Assembly: GCA_003667245.1 (NCBI GenBank) | Contig: RCNN01000011.1 | Coordinates: 120,188-184,187, forward strand | Direction of reading: 5' to 3' | Length of the DNA: 64,000 nucleotides | DNA from: Heterostelium multicystogenum | Lineage: Eukaryota; Evosea; Eumycetozoa; Acytosteliales; Acytosteliaceae | Shown here: positions 12,355-24,073 of the stretch, piece by piece | Position numbering within the stretch: position 1 is the first letter of the stretch | Layout: each line of letters opens with the position of its first letter | Translations under genes and position numbers: made by a program | The notes under the pieces: generated by a model | Databases searched by the model: none | Seen by the model: only the letters and a program-made list of their open reading frames with translations | Told to the model about the DNA's origin: nothing

Positions 12355-12819
12355 ATGAAGGTTGCTCTCTTTGCTGTTTTGTTGGTTGCCGTAACATGTT
12401 TGTCTGCAGTCAACTCAAGTTTCGTTGTAGGTGTATGTGATTCAAGTAAGTGTGGTGTTGGTCAGGTCTGTATCTGTGAAGGTGGTGTCAGCCACTGTGT
12501 TCTTTTTGGATCAATGCGATGAAGTTGCTGTTGTCCAAACCATCGAGCGTAGTTGGGTTGAGAATGGACAAGCTTTCACTTTGTATCGTGTCCATGTCTT
12601 CAACTATGGACCAAGAACCTTGAAGAACATTGCAATCCAAACTGATTGCACTTTGGACCCACGTGACCAAAGCTCAGTCTGGAACATCGAGTATCACAAT
12701 GGATTCTTCTCACTTCCATCATACGGACAAGGAATTGCCACTGGTAAGAATTTGTCTTTGGTTACATTGATCGTGGAATGAGATCACCAAACCTTTACAT
12801 TCGTGCTCTCCAATATTAA
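12355..12819 (+). CDS. secreted CBM49-type carbohydrate-binding protein
   Basis: Starts with a signal peptide (MKVALFAVLLVAVTCLSA), then a Cys-rich module (CDSSKCGVGQVCICEGG, C-x4-C pattern) and a CBM49-like beta domain: SWVENGQAFTLYRVHVFNYG, SSVWNIE, FSLPSYGQGIATGKNLSF. CBM49 modules bind cellulose; in dictyostelids such small secreted proteins are found in slime sheath, stalk and coats. Two one-base frameshifts break it, at a T run near 12500 and near 12757, the latter needed to reach GYIDRGMRSPNLYIRALQY and the stop at 12819. About 154 aa when read through. Assignment to CBM49 is from motif resemblance. It ends 67 nt from the convergent SDR gene. Confidence 0.75.
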
Positions 12820-12886
12820 AAAATCAATCAAATAAACTCTAATTCTATATCTAACAAATTAGTATTTATTTATTGAGCAATAAATA

Positions 12887-13791
12887 TTAGTTGGTTGGTT
12901 CTTTGAAATGATCAAAGTCGGTTTGAGTGGCATAGGGCTCCCATTGTTCTAAATCTTTTTTATATTTATCCAATTTGGAATAAATCAAAGGATATACACC
13001 ACCTCCAACGAAAGCATGATCAGTGTCGCATTGTGGTGTCTGGAAGATACGAATAATGAAATCTATGAGCTTGGATGGGTCTCCTCTTGATGTGATTTCT
13101 GTATTTTTGGCACCTGCTTCCATTTGGTCATGTAGCTGTTTGTATGCATCTATCTTGTTGTTGGAATGGAAAAGTTCATTTGTTTGGAAGTCAGACTTGA
13201 AGAAACCTGGATTGATTGTCATGGCTGTAATACAAAGGGCTTGACCTCTTGGGCATATGCTGCTGTTAAACCATCGATCGCAAACTTGGTGGCAGTATAG
13301 GTGCTATAACCTTGGAAGGGAAGAAATGATACAACAGAGGAGATGTTGAAAACATGTCCAGATCCTTGGGATCGAAGGATTGGAGTAACATTTCTGAGTA
13401 CGTTGTAAACGGCAAACACGTTGATATCAAAGTTCTTTCGAACCTCAGCATCGGAGTTCTCTTCGAGGGCTCCGGAGATTCCAAATCCAGCATTATTAAT
13501 GACTACGTCGATTCTTCCAAACTTTGAAACAGCATCCTTTAAAGATTCTTTAACGCTCGACTCTTTGTCCAACTCAACGGTAAGTGGTAGGAACTGGTCA
13601 TCTTTGGCCAACTGAGGTCCAACAGCGTTTATCAATTGTTCTTTATTTCTTGAAGTGGCGACCACCTTGAATCCGTAGGAAAGCAATTTTTTGACAAACA
13701 CCAATCCAAGTCCTTTAGAGGCACCAGTAATATACCATACTTTATCGGTGGATTTAATTTCAAGATTTGAACTACTATTATTTGAAAACAT
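12887..13791 (-). CDS. short-chain dehydrogenase/reductase
   Basis: Classical SDR of about 300 aa using NAD(P)H on an unknown alcohol or carbonyl substrate. Cofactor motif TGASKGLG near residue 23, NNAG, catalytic Ser in FNISSVVS and YSTYTATK (catalytic Tyr and Lys) are all present. An Arg after the second beta-strand (ATSRNKEQL) suggests NADP preference. The frame breaks once near 13225: KPF must be followed by ITAMTINPGFFKSDF, the normal SDR PG motif, and a single missing G explains this. The C-terminal third reads on to 12887. Start at 13791 is the first Met, followed by an Asn/Ser-rich leader. Confidence 0.88.
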
Positions 13792-14027
13792 ATTTTAGTT
13801 TTATAAAGATAATAATTTATTATTTATTGTTTTGATTGATTATTTATTGATTGATTTTACCATTCATTAATTTTGACTTGAGTATTTAAATGATTGGAAT
13901 GTTAAATGATCAGGTTGTTATATTGTTCTTAGAAGATCCCCAAACCTTCTTAGAATATACACCCCGACTTTGGTAAAAACAAAAATAAATTCGTAATGAT
14001 GGTTAAATTTAAAAAAAAAACCACATT

Positions 14028-14291
14028 TTAATATTTGTAGTTGCGATATTTAACTTGTCTCAAAAAGGAAATGATGATATCAATCATTGGAAGACTTACA
14101 CAGAAGTCAAATTGTGATTCACTAAATTGTTCGATAAATGAGCTCCATTGGTTAATAAATGCAAGTACCTCTTGTTGAAATGGTATCATGATAGTGTTGA
14201 TTGATCTATGCTTGCCGTCTCTTACACAACAGAAAACATCACGTTTAACTTTTGACTCGACAATGAACTGAACATTACATTTCATTTTCAT
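14028..14291 (-). CDS. 87-aa hypothetical protein
   Basis: Not recognised. Compact ORF with mixed composition (Cys, Phe, Val, Trp) unlike the low-complexity shadow ORFs of the region, beginning MKMKCNVQFIVESKVKRDVF and ending RQVKYRNYKY. No signal peptide or convincing TM segment. Upstream gene on the same strand is absent; the SDR lies 236 nt downstream. It could be a real small cytosolic protein or part of a larger spliced gene. Confidence 0.45.
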   Translation of the reverse strand: MKMKCNVQFIVESKVKRDVFCCVRDGKHRSINTIMIPFQQEVLAFINQWSSFIEQFSESQFDFCVSLPMIDIIISFLRQVKYRNYKY

Positions 14292-15263
14292 TGTCGTTCT
14301 TCAGGTGTAACAATTTTGGAGATCAACAACAATAATATTATTGTCGAAATTTCAAAACCATAAAATTTAATTTGCAAAATGAAAATAAATAGTCGGTTTC
14401 AACATTCTAACAAATCACTTCTCAAAGCATATTGCTTTGATCAGTGTAGTATCTGTTCTAGAAAGCTTAATCTCTTTTCTGCGATCACACGTTGATCGCA
14501 TTATTGATTAAACTAATTTATCTAGAGGGATTGAAACATCATGATTTTGGCTTGCCTTAATCGTTTCGATCATGTATTTGCTCTGTATTGCACCAATTCA
14601 GAGATTCAAAGGTACACCTCATTCCCCCAATTAAATTAAAGACAAATTATATTAAAAAAAAAGAATAACATAATAATATATATTTTAAACAATCCTAATC
14701 AACTTTCACATTAATATCCTATCAATTAATAAACAATACAGTTAATGAATTAATATTATTAGATGGAATAAAACCACACAATTTTAAAAGATTTACAATA
14801 AAACAGATAGATAAATTAAATAAATTAACTCCATATACATTAGATATTGGTGTATATAAATGTGTGATTTGAATAGTTGATTATCTTTATAATAATGATT
14901 ATAAATATTATATATTAATAGTTATACACATTTGTAAACTTTAAGAATGAATAATAATGTGCATGTTACTTTTAAGTTAAACCACTTAGATACAAACTTA
15001 TTGTACAAATTGCAGCTGAGCATTGCTCAACAAACTAATAGTAGTTTGTAAGCATCTATAATCAGAAGATCATCATAATTTTAAAACCAATATTAGAAAT
15101 ACCATGCTATCTTGATTACTTCTGTATTATTTGTAAAATAGGATAGATATAAAAGAAATAAAGTAAGAAATAACTATATTTATTTATATTAGCTAAAGAA
15201 TTGCACAATTAGTTGATTTGTTAGTTTACTTATAAATCTTTATTGTTAATATAATATATAAAT
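14292..15263. other. AT-rich intergenic region with a possible orphan exon
   Basis: About 970 nt. An open stretch at about 14742-14873 (reading NELILLDGIKPHNF and on to CVI) follows an acceptor-like ACAG, but no neighbouring exon or homology is apparent. The rest is AT-rich. Confidence 0.3.
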
Positions 15264-16845
15264 ATGATTTCTATTATATTTATCTTTATAATTATTTGTA
15301 TTATTTTGGATAATTAAAGAAAAGGTATTTATTATTAAAAAAAATAGTGCATCCTATAAATGATTTAAACTAAGTAATGAATAATTAATATGTATATTTA
15401 GGGAAGTTCATGGAATAAATTAGCACCTGGACCTTTACCACTACCTTTGGTGGGAAATTTACATTTTATTTAAAGGTGACCCAACACATGTATTTATGAA
15501 ACTTTACAAGAAATATGGCCCCATCGTTCGATTTAAATTTTGGTTCGGTCGAGGAATTATTCTGACTGGAGCCGATCTAACGCAAGAAGCATTTATTGAT
15601 AATGGTGATGTGTTATTAATAGAATTTGTGAAGCATAGTAAAATTGGCATGGAGCAAGGAGAAACCATATTCTATTCCAATCAGGAGTACAATAAATTGT
15701 ACGCCAAATCACTCTCAACCAAATTGTACCGATTAGACTCAAGAAAATTGAAGGCTCTATTGTGGAGGAGATTGGTGATCTCTGTTCAAAGTTTGAGGAG
15801 TATTCCAGATCTGGAGAACCGTGTGACCCAATCAGACTTATGAAGTTATGCTCTTTTAATATCATTATGAAGTTATCCATGGGTATTCGATATCCATATG
15901 TCATTCGAAAAGAGCAGCACCAATAATGTGATCGATTTCATCGAGTCTACACTTGATCTCGCCGGTCAATCGTTGATATCGGATTATATTCCGTACTCGA
16001 CCATTGTTGAAGAATTCCCAAAAATCCAGACTCTACTCGGAGGGCATTGACAAACTTGGTGGCTTCTTTGAATCACTCATTGATGAGCGCTTAAAGACTA
16101 AAACTGATTACTCGAATCCAGAGATATTCTTGATCATTATATCGTTGAGTACCACGCTGGTAACATTACAAAGAATGCATGGTCTATATGTCTTTGACCT
16201 ACTCCTGGCAGCAACCGATTACCTCTTCCAATACTGGAAGTGCACTGATAAAGTAGCTTGTAACCATCCAGAAGTTCAGGAAAAGCTCTATAATGAGCTT
16301 TCACTAAATATCAAGGGTACTCCAACACTCTCTGATAAAAATTCAACACCCTATGTCAATGCTGTGATCCGAGAAACCCTAAGAAGATATCCAGTGGTTC
16401 CACTAGGAATACCTCATGCAGCAGTTGAAGATACATACTTCAAGGATATTTTATTAAGGAAAGAGTAAGTAAACAATATATATCTAAACTTCAACTTTAA
16501 TATCTAACATTTTTTAATATTATTAAAGACACAAGTCATTCAAAATATTAATGGATCGATGTTTATCTGAAGAGTTTTGGGAAGATCCTTTGAGTTTTAA
16601 ACCAGAGAGATTCATGGGTGAAGCTAATCAAAAGAATGTCACAAGAGGCAGAACTGTATTTGGTTGTGGAACTAGAAATTGTTTAGGTATTAGCCTTGCA
16701 GAATATGAATTGTATCTGATGGACAACAATGATCTTCAAAAGATTTAAATTTTCGAGATTGACCAGCGAGAAACTCGATGATTCAATGACCTTTGGTCTT
16801 ACTGCCATGCCATCCCCTTTTGTTGCCAAAGTAGAGTTAAGATAG
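15264..16845 (+). pseudogene. cytochrome P450, multiply frameshifted
   Basis: A microsomal-type P450 monooxygenase can be pieced together: N-terminal hydrophobic anchor (IIFIFIIICII), proline-rich hinge PGPLPLPLVGNLH, GDPTHVFMKLYKKYGPIVRF, I-helix region around 16205 (AATDTSSNTG once indels are allowed), ExxR helix in VIRETLRRYPVVP, and heme loop FGCGTRNCLG with the Cys ligand. An intron near 16466-16529 is likely. At least eight frame changes occur in 1.6 kb (near 15305, 15472, 15730, 15905, 16030, 16125, 16212-16250, 16560 and 16730), a higher density than any neighbour. All diagnostic residues persist, so either a recent pseudogene or a badly sequenced intact gene is possible. Confidence 0.8.
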
Positions 16846-17114
16846 ATTGATAAATGTGTGGTGCCTTTATCTTCTGTACTCTAGATCTAGCTAATCTATT
16901 TTTTTTTAATTATTCAAAAAGTTGAAGTTGACCATTATTGTTGTTATTGTTGATAATTGAGGGTTTGATGTCGGTTATTTGAAGTGCAATGACATAAAAC
17001 AATAAACAGCTAAAAGCATCTGTGTAATTGTCATTTTTTAGTTTTAATATATTTAATGCTTTGCAATTAATTAATTAATTGGATATAAGTTGACTAGCAA
17101 ACTATTTGATCGAA

Positions 17115-20100
17115 ATGATTGTTGATAGTAATAATAATAGTACTGGTCAACAACAACAACATCAACAGACATCTACATCAACCACTACTAGTGGTACCAC
17201 TTCTACTACTAATAATAATAGTAGTAGTAGCCCCCAAGGCATTGGTGGTAATAATGGAGAAACAAACTTGAGAACTAGTTCCAATGGAAATATAAATGGC
17301 GGGAAACAACAGCTGACTGGTAGTCATAGTGGAATCAATTTGACCAGTTCATCTTCTTCTATTTCGCCAATAAACTCACCACATTATAGTGCAAGTGGTG
17401 TAGTTCTACCAATAACAACTACATCTCAAAAAGATATTGCCTCAAAGAATATCTACAAATGGATGATACCTACTTTAGAGTATCTCTCACTGATAATGAT
17501 AATAATAATAATAATAACATCAACAATAAGGCAGTATTCCTGACCATAGCAACTCTAACAATAGTCAAAAGAAAACTAACAACAACAGCAACAACAACAA
17601 GAGTAAAAAGGTTGCAATAAAACAAACAACATCTTCACCATTACAAACTCAAACAACAACAGCAACAACATCAACAGAAATCACCATTATAGATTCAACA
17701 AAAACGAAAGAAGTTGTCAAGGTTGAGAGTGCACCCGATAGCAGTAGTAGTAGTAGGTGTATTAGTAATAACGACAGTGTAAATAAAGATAGGACAACAA
17801 ATAAATTGAGTTTGAAAAGTGAGGATACAAAACCTGCTGTTTGCTGCTGGCGAACCTAAGAGTACAGGAGATAAAAAGCATGAGTGGAGTAGCAGCATCA
17901 CAACACTTTGTGTGACACTCGATAATATTTACGGGGTATTGGAGCGTGACCTTGTATTGATAAATGTAATAGTATGATTCAAACGCTATCCACTGTTTTG
18001 AATGACTTCAAATCATTGAAGAATACAATAAGTAGCAGCAACAACAGCAGCAATAGTAAATCTACGACAACTACCAATACCGCACCTTCAGTTGTATCTT
18101 CATCTTCATCATCTATACCAACTACAAACATTGATGACAGTAGTAGTAAAGATGAGCCTGTAAATAATGTAATGAAATGGTCAGATCGACTAAGAATAGC
18201 AATGGAAACAATGAAGCAAAATAGTGGAAGCAACGATGGCTTGGGTGGTGATGCCGGCAAGAGTGATGAACAAAAAGCTGAAGACAAAAAAGAAGATGAC
18301 TTGAATTGGGAATTGATCAGATTTAAGAAGCAAAGAAATACGAAGATCGCCAACAAAAGGCTAGGGAAAACAGAGAGGCCATCTCAGTGGGCAGAAAGAG
18401 ATCCTATAAGCACGAGGACAGAGTGAAAGAATTTAACAAGAGAAATGAGGAGAGGGTCATTCAGGAGCGTATATCGATTGGCGAAAAACAGGAGCGTGCT
18501 GACCAGCTGCATGTGGAGCACATTAGCAATATCCAACAAAAAGGCATGTCCGAGGGAAAGAAAGCCGAGGAGATCAAATGGATTTCTGATCAGACTTCAA
18601 AAATCAGCAGTACATAAGACAGCGTAAGCTTGAGAAGCAGGCAGCACGACGTCAGAAGTTGGCCCTGGCCAAAGGTCAGAAAATGTCTTTGATTGTACAG
18701 CGCGAGGAATCAGCATTAAAGCGACGGACGTGAGATTGAGGAGTCTCGAGCCCAGATCATTCTTGGTGCAATTAGCTCACCTCCTATCTCTGACGATGCA
18801 AAGCGAAAAGATTAGAAGATACTGTCGCTACTGCAATGTACCAATCACATCAGATGCAGCAATGCAATCACATATCAACGAGCCACAGCATCAAACAACA
18901 TGCGCCACTTTAATTTGGAAATGAAAAAGACGTCCTTGTTCCGCTGTTACACTAGGCAGGTTTACACCTGCATTCAACTCCAGCCTCCAGTACAGCTCCG
19001 ACCATTCCGCTCAAGACTGGGTGATCACACTCCCATTTGAATCATTTTCCACAAATCGTCTGGCTCCACTCTCTAAAGAACTGCTCCAAAAGATCCACGA
19101 AGAGGAACAGGCCAACAAAGCCAAGCTCACACCAACCAAGCAGATTCTGAACAAAACTATGCAGCAAGAAGATAGATCCACTCGACAGTATAGCAATACC
19201 CGATGACTATTTCCTCAGGAATACATTTATCAAGACAATCGATGAAATCGATACTCACCTCAAGAGTAAAGACTACAAAAGTCTAAAGTATATCTTGATG
19301 GACACAGCAGTTCTACTAGGCAAATATAGTTCACAAGAAGATTACCTATATTTTACAAAGCTAAAGGGATTGCAGTCGCTTTCCAAAATAACCTTGGTAC
19401 CCAGTGAGCCAAGGCCTCCACCAAAGTATTTATCTTCTCGTGGTTAGGCTGTTTTAATGCAATACAATTACTAACTTATTACTTCCTTCGTCTTTAGTCT
19501 CATTAAAAGTGTTTTTAGAATTGATTATCAAACTATGTAATGTCAATTTCAATATATGCTATCTTCTGTCTCTTGGTACTTTTAACACAGTATCTAGAGT
19601 TGTTCAGCACCAATATCTTATCGGTTTCAAATATTGTCGTTCCATATCTCCATCATTAATCTCCCTGATCAATATGATGTCTCAATTCAATCGTTGCAGT
19701 TTATTTCATTCCCCATCAGAGACTATAAATTATCTTTTATTGTGTAAGCAACTATAAATCAAACATGATTGTCTGAAGTGGCCATCTTCATTTGCTAACA
19801 GTATCCATTTATAGATACGTATTGGATCTAATGATATTTGAGAAATTAGAACTAAAACTACCTCATTTACAGCTAGGAATGTTGGAAGGTGTCGAGGCAA
19901 CTATATCGATGGCTGAGGAAACTATTGAAATGTTGGTCAACTTTACCAGTTTTCTTGTGGAAAACTCCACTATTAATAGCTCACCAGAGGCTGCGAGCGC
20001 TAATCCGTTGGAATTGGTTAAAGAAGCAACTCCAATGATGTCAGTACTTAAACGTACAAATGTGGTGGTGTCCTATCGTTGCTTACATTCATATTGCTGC

Positions 20101-20758
20101 ATAACAAAAAGAAGCAGGTCAGTCACTCGGAACTACCAAAGATACTGTATCCAACAATACTTCAAACTCTCGACCTTTTCATTAATATATCGATGTTGGA
20201 CCTACCATTTGTTCAAAGTATGCTCGGATCCGATGATTTCCAGGTTGAATTTTACCATTTTATCATCCATATCCTGTCTGCAGCGAGCCAGCACACCGAT
20301 GACTTTGAGAAAGCTGTTCTTCCAAACCAAGCAACATCTTCTCGCCAAGATCATTGTTCTCCTTGGTTACTATGGCTACAAGAATGAAAGAAATCTCGAG
20401 ATATTCCATTGGGGTGATAAATCCACAATCTTACAATCACTCTGTAATTTGCCATTCATATATTTCTTTGAAAAAGAGTAAGTGCCGCCAGGTCTATCCT
20501 TTATTTCCATTAATTCAAATTCCAATTATTAATATTCAACTTCTATTTATACTAGCTATATGGATATATTATTTCCAACACTAATAGCACTGTGCCAGAG
20601 TAGCAAACGATGCTTGGAGTACATAAAACAGGAAAATGAATATCCAACTCCTTTCAAATTATATTGACAGCATTCAAAAGGAAAAGGTCAATCACAATCG
20701 ACTTCTCAATGGATTCAGTCTTAATGATTTAAAAGCTAAGCTTAATATACTAATGTAG
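17115..20758 (+). CDS. scaper: SCAPER orthologue (ER cyclin A-associated protein)
   Basis: Long gene with a Gln/Asn/Ser/Thr-rich N-terminus (17115-18170), a charged coiled-coil stretch (QERADQLHVEHISNIQQKG and on, 18390-18720), a C2H2 finger (CRYCNVPITSDAAMQSH, near 18822-18875), and a helical ARM-like C-terminal half. The C-terminus is most telling: KIIVLLGYYGYKNERN, QSLCNLPFIYF, then after an intron (about 20473-20555) MDILFPTLIALCQSS, matching the order in SCAPER proteins. Mammalian SCAPER sits at the ER and binds cyclin A/CDK2; the role in amoebae is unknown. Several one-base frameshifts (near 17460, 18600, 18730, 19200, 20040, 20330, 20635) break the frame, so exon limits are provisional. 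It ends 58 nt from the convergent peroxiredoxin gene. Confidence 0.75.
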
Positions 20759-20816
20759 TACTTTAAGTGGCACCTAAATAATAATAATTATTTTGAAATT
20801 TAAAATACAGATTGGT

Positions 20817-21553
20817 TTATTGTGGGCTGGCAGTTGGTTGGGCAACCAATCTGAGGTATGGACGAACGGTGTTCCAACCATTGGGGAATAATTCCTTGGC
20901 GGCTTCGTCGTTGACTGATGGAACAATGACACACTCCTTACCTGAGACCCAGTCAGCTGGTGTACCAACTTTGTACTTGTCAGTAAGCTGGATGGAGTCG
21001 ATGACACGCAATACCTCGTCAAAGTTACGACCAGTGGATGCTGGGTAGGTGATGACAGCCTTGAGCTTACGATCCAAACCAATGAAGAAGACTGAACGGA
21101 CAGTGTAAACATTGTCTGCATTTGAATGAATCATACCGTAGAGGTTGGCAACCTTACGATCAGCGTCGGCGAGGATTGGGTATTGAACTTGACATTGTTG
21201 GGTTTCATTGATATCTTTGATCCATCCAAATGATCTGGACACTGTCAACACTCAATGCCAAAACCTTTACATTTCTCTTGGCAAACTCTGGCAACAACTT
21301 GGCAACCTTTCCAAGCTCAGTGGTGCAGATTGGAGTTTTGTCCTTTGGATGAGAGAAGAGGATACCATAGCTGTTACCCAAATATTCATATAAACTAATT
21401 GGACCAAGACTGCTCTCTTGTTGGAAATCTATGGAAATGATTAATATTTAAGATGTTAGGAAAGATGATGATGGCACAGTGATATGAGGCTCTCGGATTG
21501 ATCTACCCACCTGGACATACGTCACCAAGACGAAGATTGTTTGAGGCGCTCAT
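20817..21553 (-). CDS. prdx6: 1-Cys peroxiredoxin (Prx6 type)
   Basis: Thiol peroxidase reducing H2O2 and lipid hydroperoxides. Exon 1 (21553-21511, MSASNNLRLGDVCP) is followed by an intron to 21429 and an exon starting at 21428 with DFQQESSLGPISLYEYLG. Catalytic site TPICTTE holds the peroxidatic Cys; GILFSHPKD, PEFAKRNVKVLALS, YPASTGRNFDEVLRVIDSIQ and the long C-terminal Prx6 domain (TPADWVSGKECVIVPSV, LFPNGW) are all present. One frameshift lies near 21235, just before GWIKDINETQ. Total about 220 aa, normal for Prx6. No second resolving Cys in a 2-Cys position was found. Confidence 0.93.
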
Positions 21554-22518
21554 TTTATTTAATTTAATTTATAAGTTAGTGAATAGTTGTTGATGGTAAT
21601 GAAATGAATGAAGATGAAGAGTAACTCTCGAAGGAAAGGGTCTAAATAGACCAAAAATGATTAATTATTCCAAAAACAAAATAAAAAGATATTTATTTAA
21701 TTTCAATTATAAATAATAATAATTTAATTAAAGGAAGGGGGAACCCTCTTGATTTCACTGATTTGATTAAATCATGTCACTTCTGTTTTTTGTTCTGCAA
21801 GGGGGCACAATATTTTTTCTAGATCTTTATATGTGAGTATGGTGAAAAATCTATAAAAGAAAATTCTATAAGGAATAATTATTTAAAGTAATTTGTGCAA
21901 TGGGTGATCTTGAACTATTGGTTTCGCACAGAATAGAACACAGAACCTCCTCTTTATGAAAAATTATCAAATCAAATAAATTCAGGTCCTATCCAATCTA
22001 ATTTATATCCTACAGATTCAACTATTAAAATTAAAAGTGTCATTAACCTATCAAGATGCAAAGTCAAACATTACATGACATCCAACCAAAAGCATTACTC
22101 TAATTTTGAGTTTACAATACAAAAAAATTATCATAAATATTATAATAATTGGGAAATTAACATATAATATGAACCTATAACAAAGTAGTAATAATACATT
22201 ATTTGTATAGTTTAGTTATAGTTATATTTATACTTATTTATAGTGTCAATGTAGTTAGTGAACTTAAGTTTACATCTTTATCTTTTATCCTTTCTCTTTA
22301 TTCAAAAAAATTTGAATTTTATTATTAATATTGTTATTGTGTTTGTGTTATTTTTTTTAATTTTTTAAATTTTTGTTTTTAGCTGACTCATTCAACTCTT
22401 GTGAACTTAAAAAAAAGGTTTTAGGTGAAGTAATTTTAAATAGTAATCATACTTTGACAAAATTTAATATTTATTAGCAATATTGATTTTCAACAAAGTT
22501 TGAAGTAGTAGAATAACA
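21554..22518. other. AT-rich intergenic region between divergent genes
   Basis: About 960 nt between peroxiredoxin (-) and p24 (+). A short GC-richer segment at 21730-21800 (GGAAGGGGGAACCC, and GGGGGCAC) stands out but has no assigned function. No ORF. Confidence 0.5.
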
Positions 22519-23552
22519 ATGATTTCAAAGTCATCTCTTATTGCTGTACTCTCAGTTGTACTTTTAGTTCAGACTTGCAATGCCCTCTATTTCGAATTGG
22601 ATGGTGGTGTCACTAAATGTTTCATCGAAGAGAATCCAAAGGACACTTTGTTGGTCGGTGTCTACAGTTTAGATAACCTTAACCCACAAGTCGACTCATC
22701 AAGTTCATTAGGTAAATAAGAAGGATAGTCATACAATGGCAGGCAACTCAACAAACAGCAATAAGTAAACAAAAGCCTTATCATCAAAGTGAAGCAACAA
22801 GACTAGACAAGTAGATTTTTCACTCGTGTTTTTGTTGACTGTTGCTGTTGCGTTATAGATCTTTTGTTGATGCTGCTGTTGTTGTTGTTGAGGAGCCAAG
22901 CGTCAGGGATAATGAACAAGGATTTTAATATTATTATATTGTATTTTGTTTAAATTTAGCACTCACTGTTGTTGTAACAGACCCAGAGAACCACGAAGTT
23001 CTTGCTAAGCAAATGGCACACACTGGTAGATTCGCATTCCAAACTCTTATTGGTGGTGAATACAGAATCTGTCTTTCAACTAATTCATCAAAATGGTTCG
23101 GTCCAACCATCAAGACTGTATGTATATCTATCGCCTACCTGATCGGTCAATATCATATTCTTACAGCTTTACGAAACATAACAGAGATTGCATTTAGATA
23201 TTCAAGTAGGTGCCAACGCCAATAACTACGAAGAAATTGCCAAGGTTGAACACTTAAATCGTAGGTATCGATAGTCAAAATCACCTTCAGTGCATTTAAA
23301 CTAACAACATTCTTAATCATTAATCAATTAGAAATTGAAATTTCAGTTAAGAGATTGAATGACAGAGTTACACAAATTAGAAAGGAACAAAGCTATCAAA
23401 AAGCAAGAGAAATCACCTTCCGTAACACTTCAGAGAGTACCAACTCCAGAGTTATGTGGTGGGCTATTCTTCAAGTTGTTGTACTTTGTTTGACTGGAAT
23501 GTGGCAAATGAGACATTTGAAATCATTCTTTAAGGCAAAGAAATTAGTATAA
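22519..23552 (+). CDS. p24/TMED cargo receptor (emp24/gp25L family)
   Basis: Type I membrane protein of COPI/COPII vesicles cycling between ER and Golgi. Four exons with matching phases: 22519-22711, 22960-23117, 23185-23260 and 23332-23552. Layout: signal peptide ending CNA, GOLD domain starting [16 protein letters not shown] with paired Cys (second in YRICLS), coiled coil ([18 protein letters not shown]), one TM segment ([16 protein letters not shown]) and a short tail ending KAKKLV. The KKxx-like dilysine motif at -4/-3 is the known COPI retrieval signal. Length about 217 aa, normal. Frame and splice sites are intact. The first intron (about 248 nt) is longer than the others and carries CTG/TTG-rich repeats. 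Confidence 0.95.
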
Positions 23553-24073
23553 ATAATTTAAATAAATAAATATCATATCAACCAAATCAAACCAAAAACA
23601 TCTAAATCAAATCAAATCAAATCAAATCAACAACAGCAGCAACAGTACATAACTTAGTAATTACTACAACTACAACTACAATTCCATCTATTCTATCTTC
23701 ATCATTCAAGTCCCTGCAGCTTGTACAGCATACAACAACACACCAAATGAAATTTTAAAAGTTAAAAAAAAAATTCAATTGAAAAATCTTGTAGGTCAAC
23801 AACAGGATTTGCTTATTGTCAGAAGTTAGTGGAAAGAATTGCTTGTCATATGTTTAATTAGTTAGTTAGTTAGTTAGATATCTGACTAGTAATAATAAGA
23901 ATTATTTATTTATTTATTTATTTATTTGTATAGTTGGTTTATAACTGTTGTATTTTGTATAGTTTAGAAGTTATAATAATATTAGTAGTAGTCTTTCTTT
24001 CTTCTTAAAGAAGGTTAAACTTGTTTTATTAGATAGTGGATAGATAGAGACAAGACAGCTTCTTTAACTTATC
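23553..24073. other. intergenic region with short tandem repeats
   Basis: 520 nt with simple repeats: AAATC units near 23605, GTTA units near 23858 and TTTA units near 23905. Presumed 3' end of the p24 gene and promoter of the next gene. Confidence 0.6.

Noticed and set aside
14739..14873. possible exon in the region before the P450
   Set aside because: No partner exon, start or homology; an open frame of this size is not rare here.
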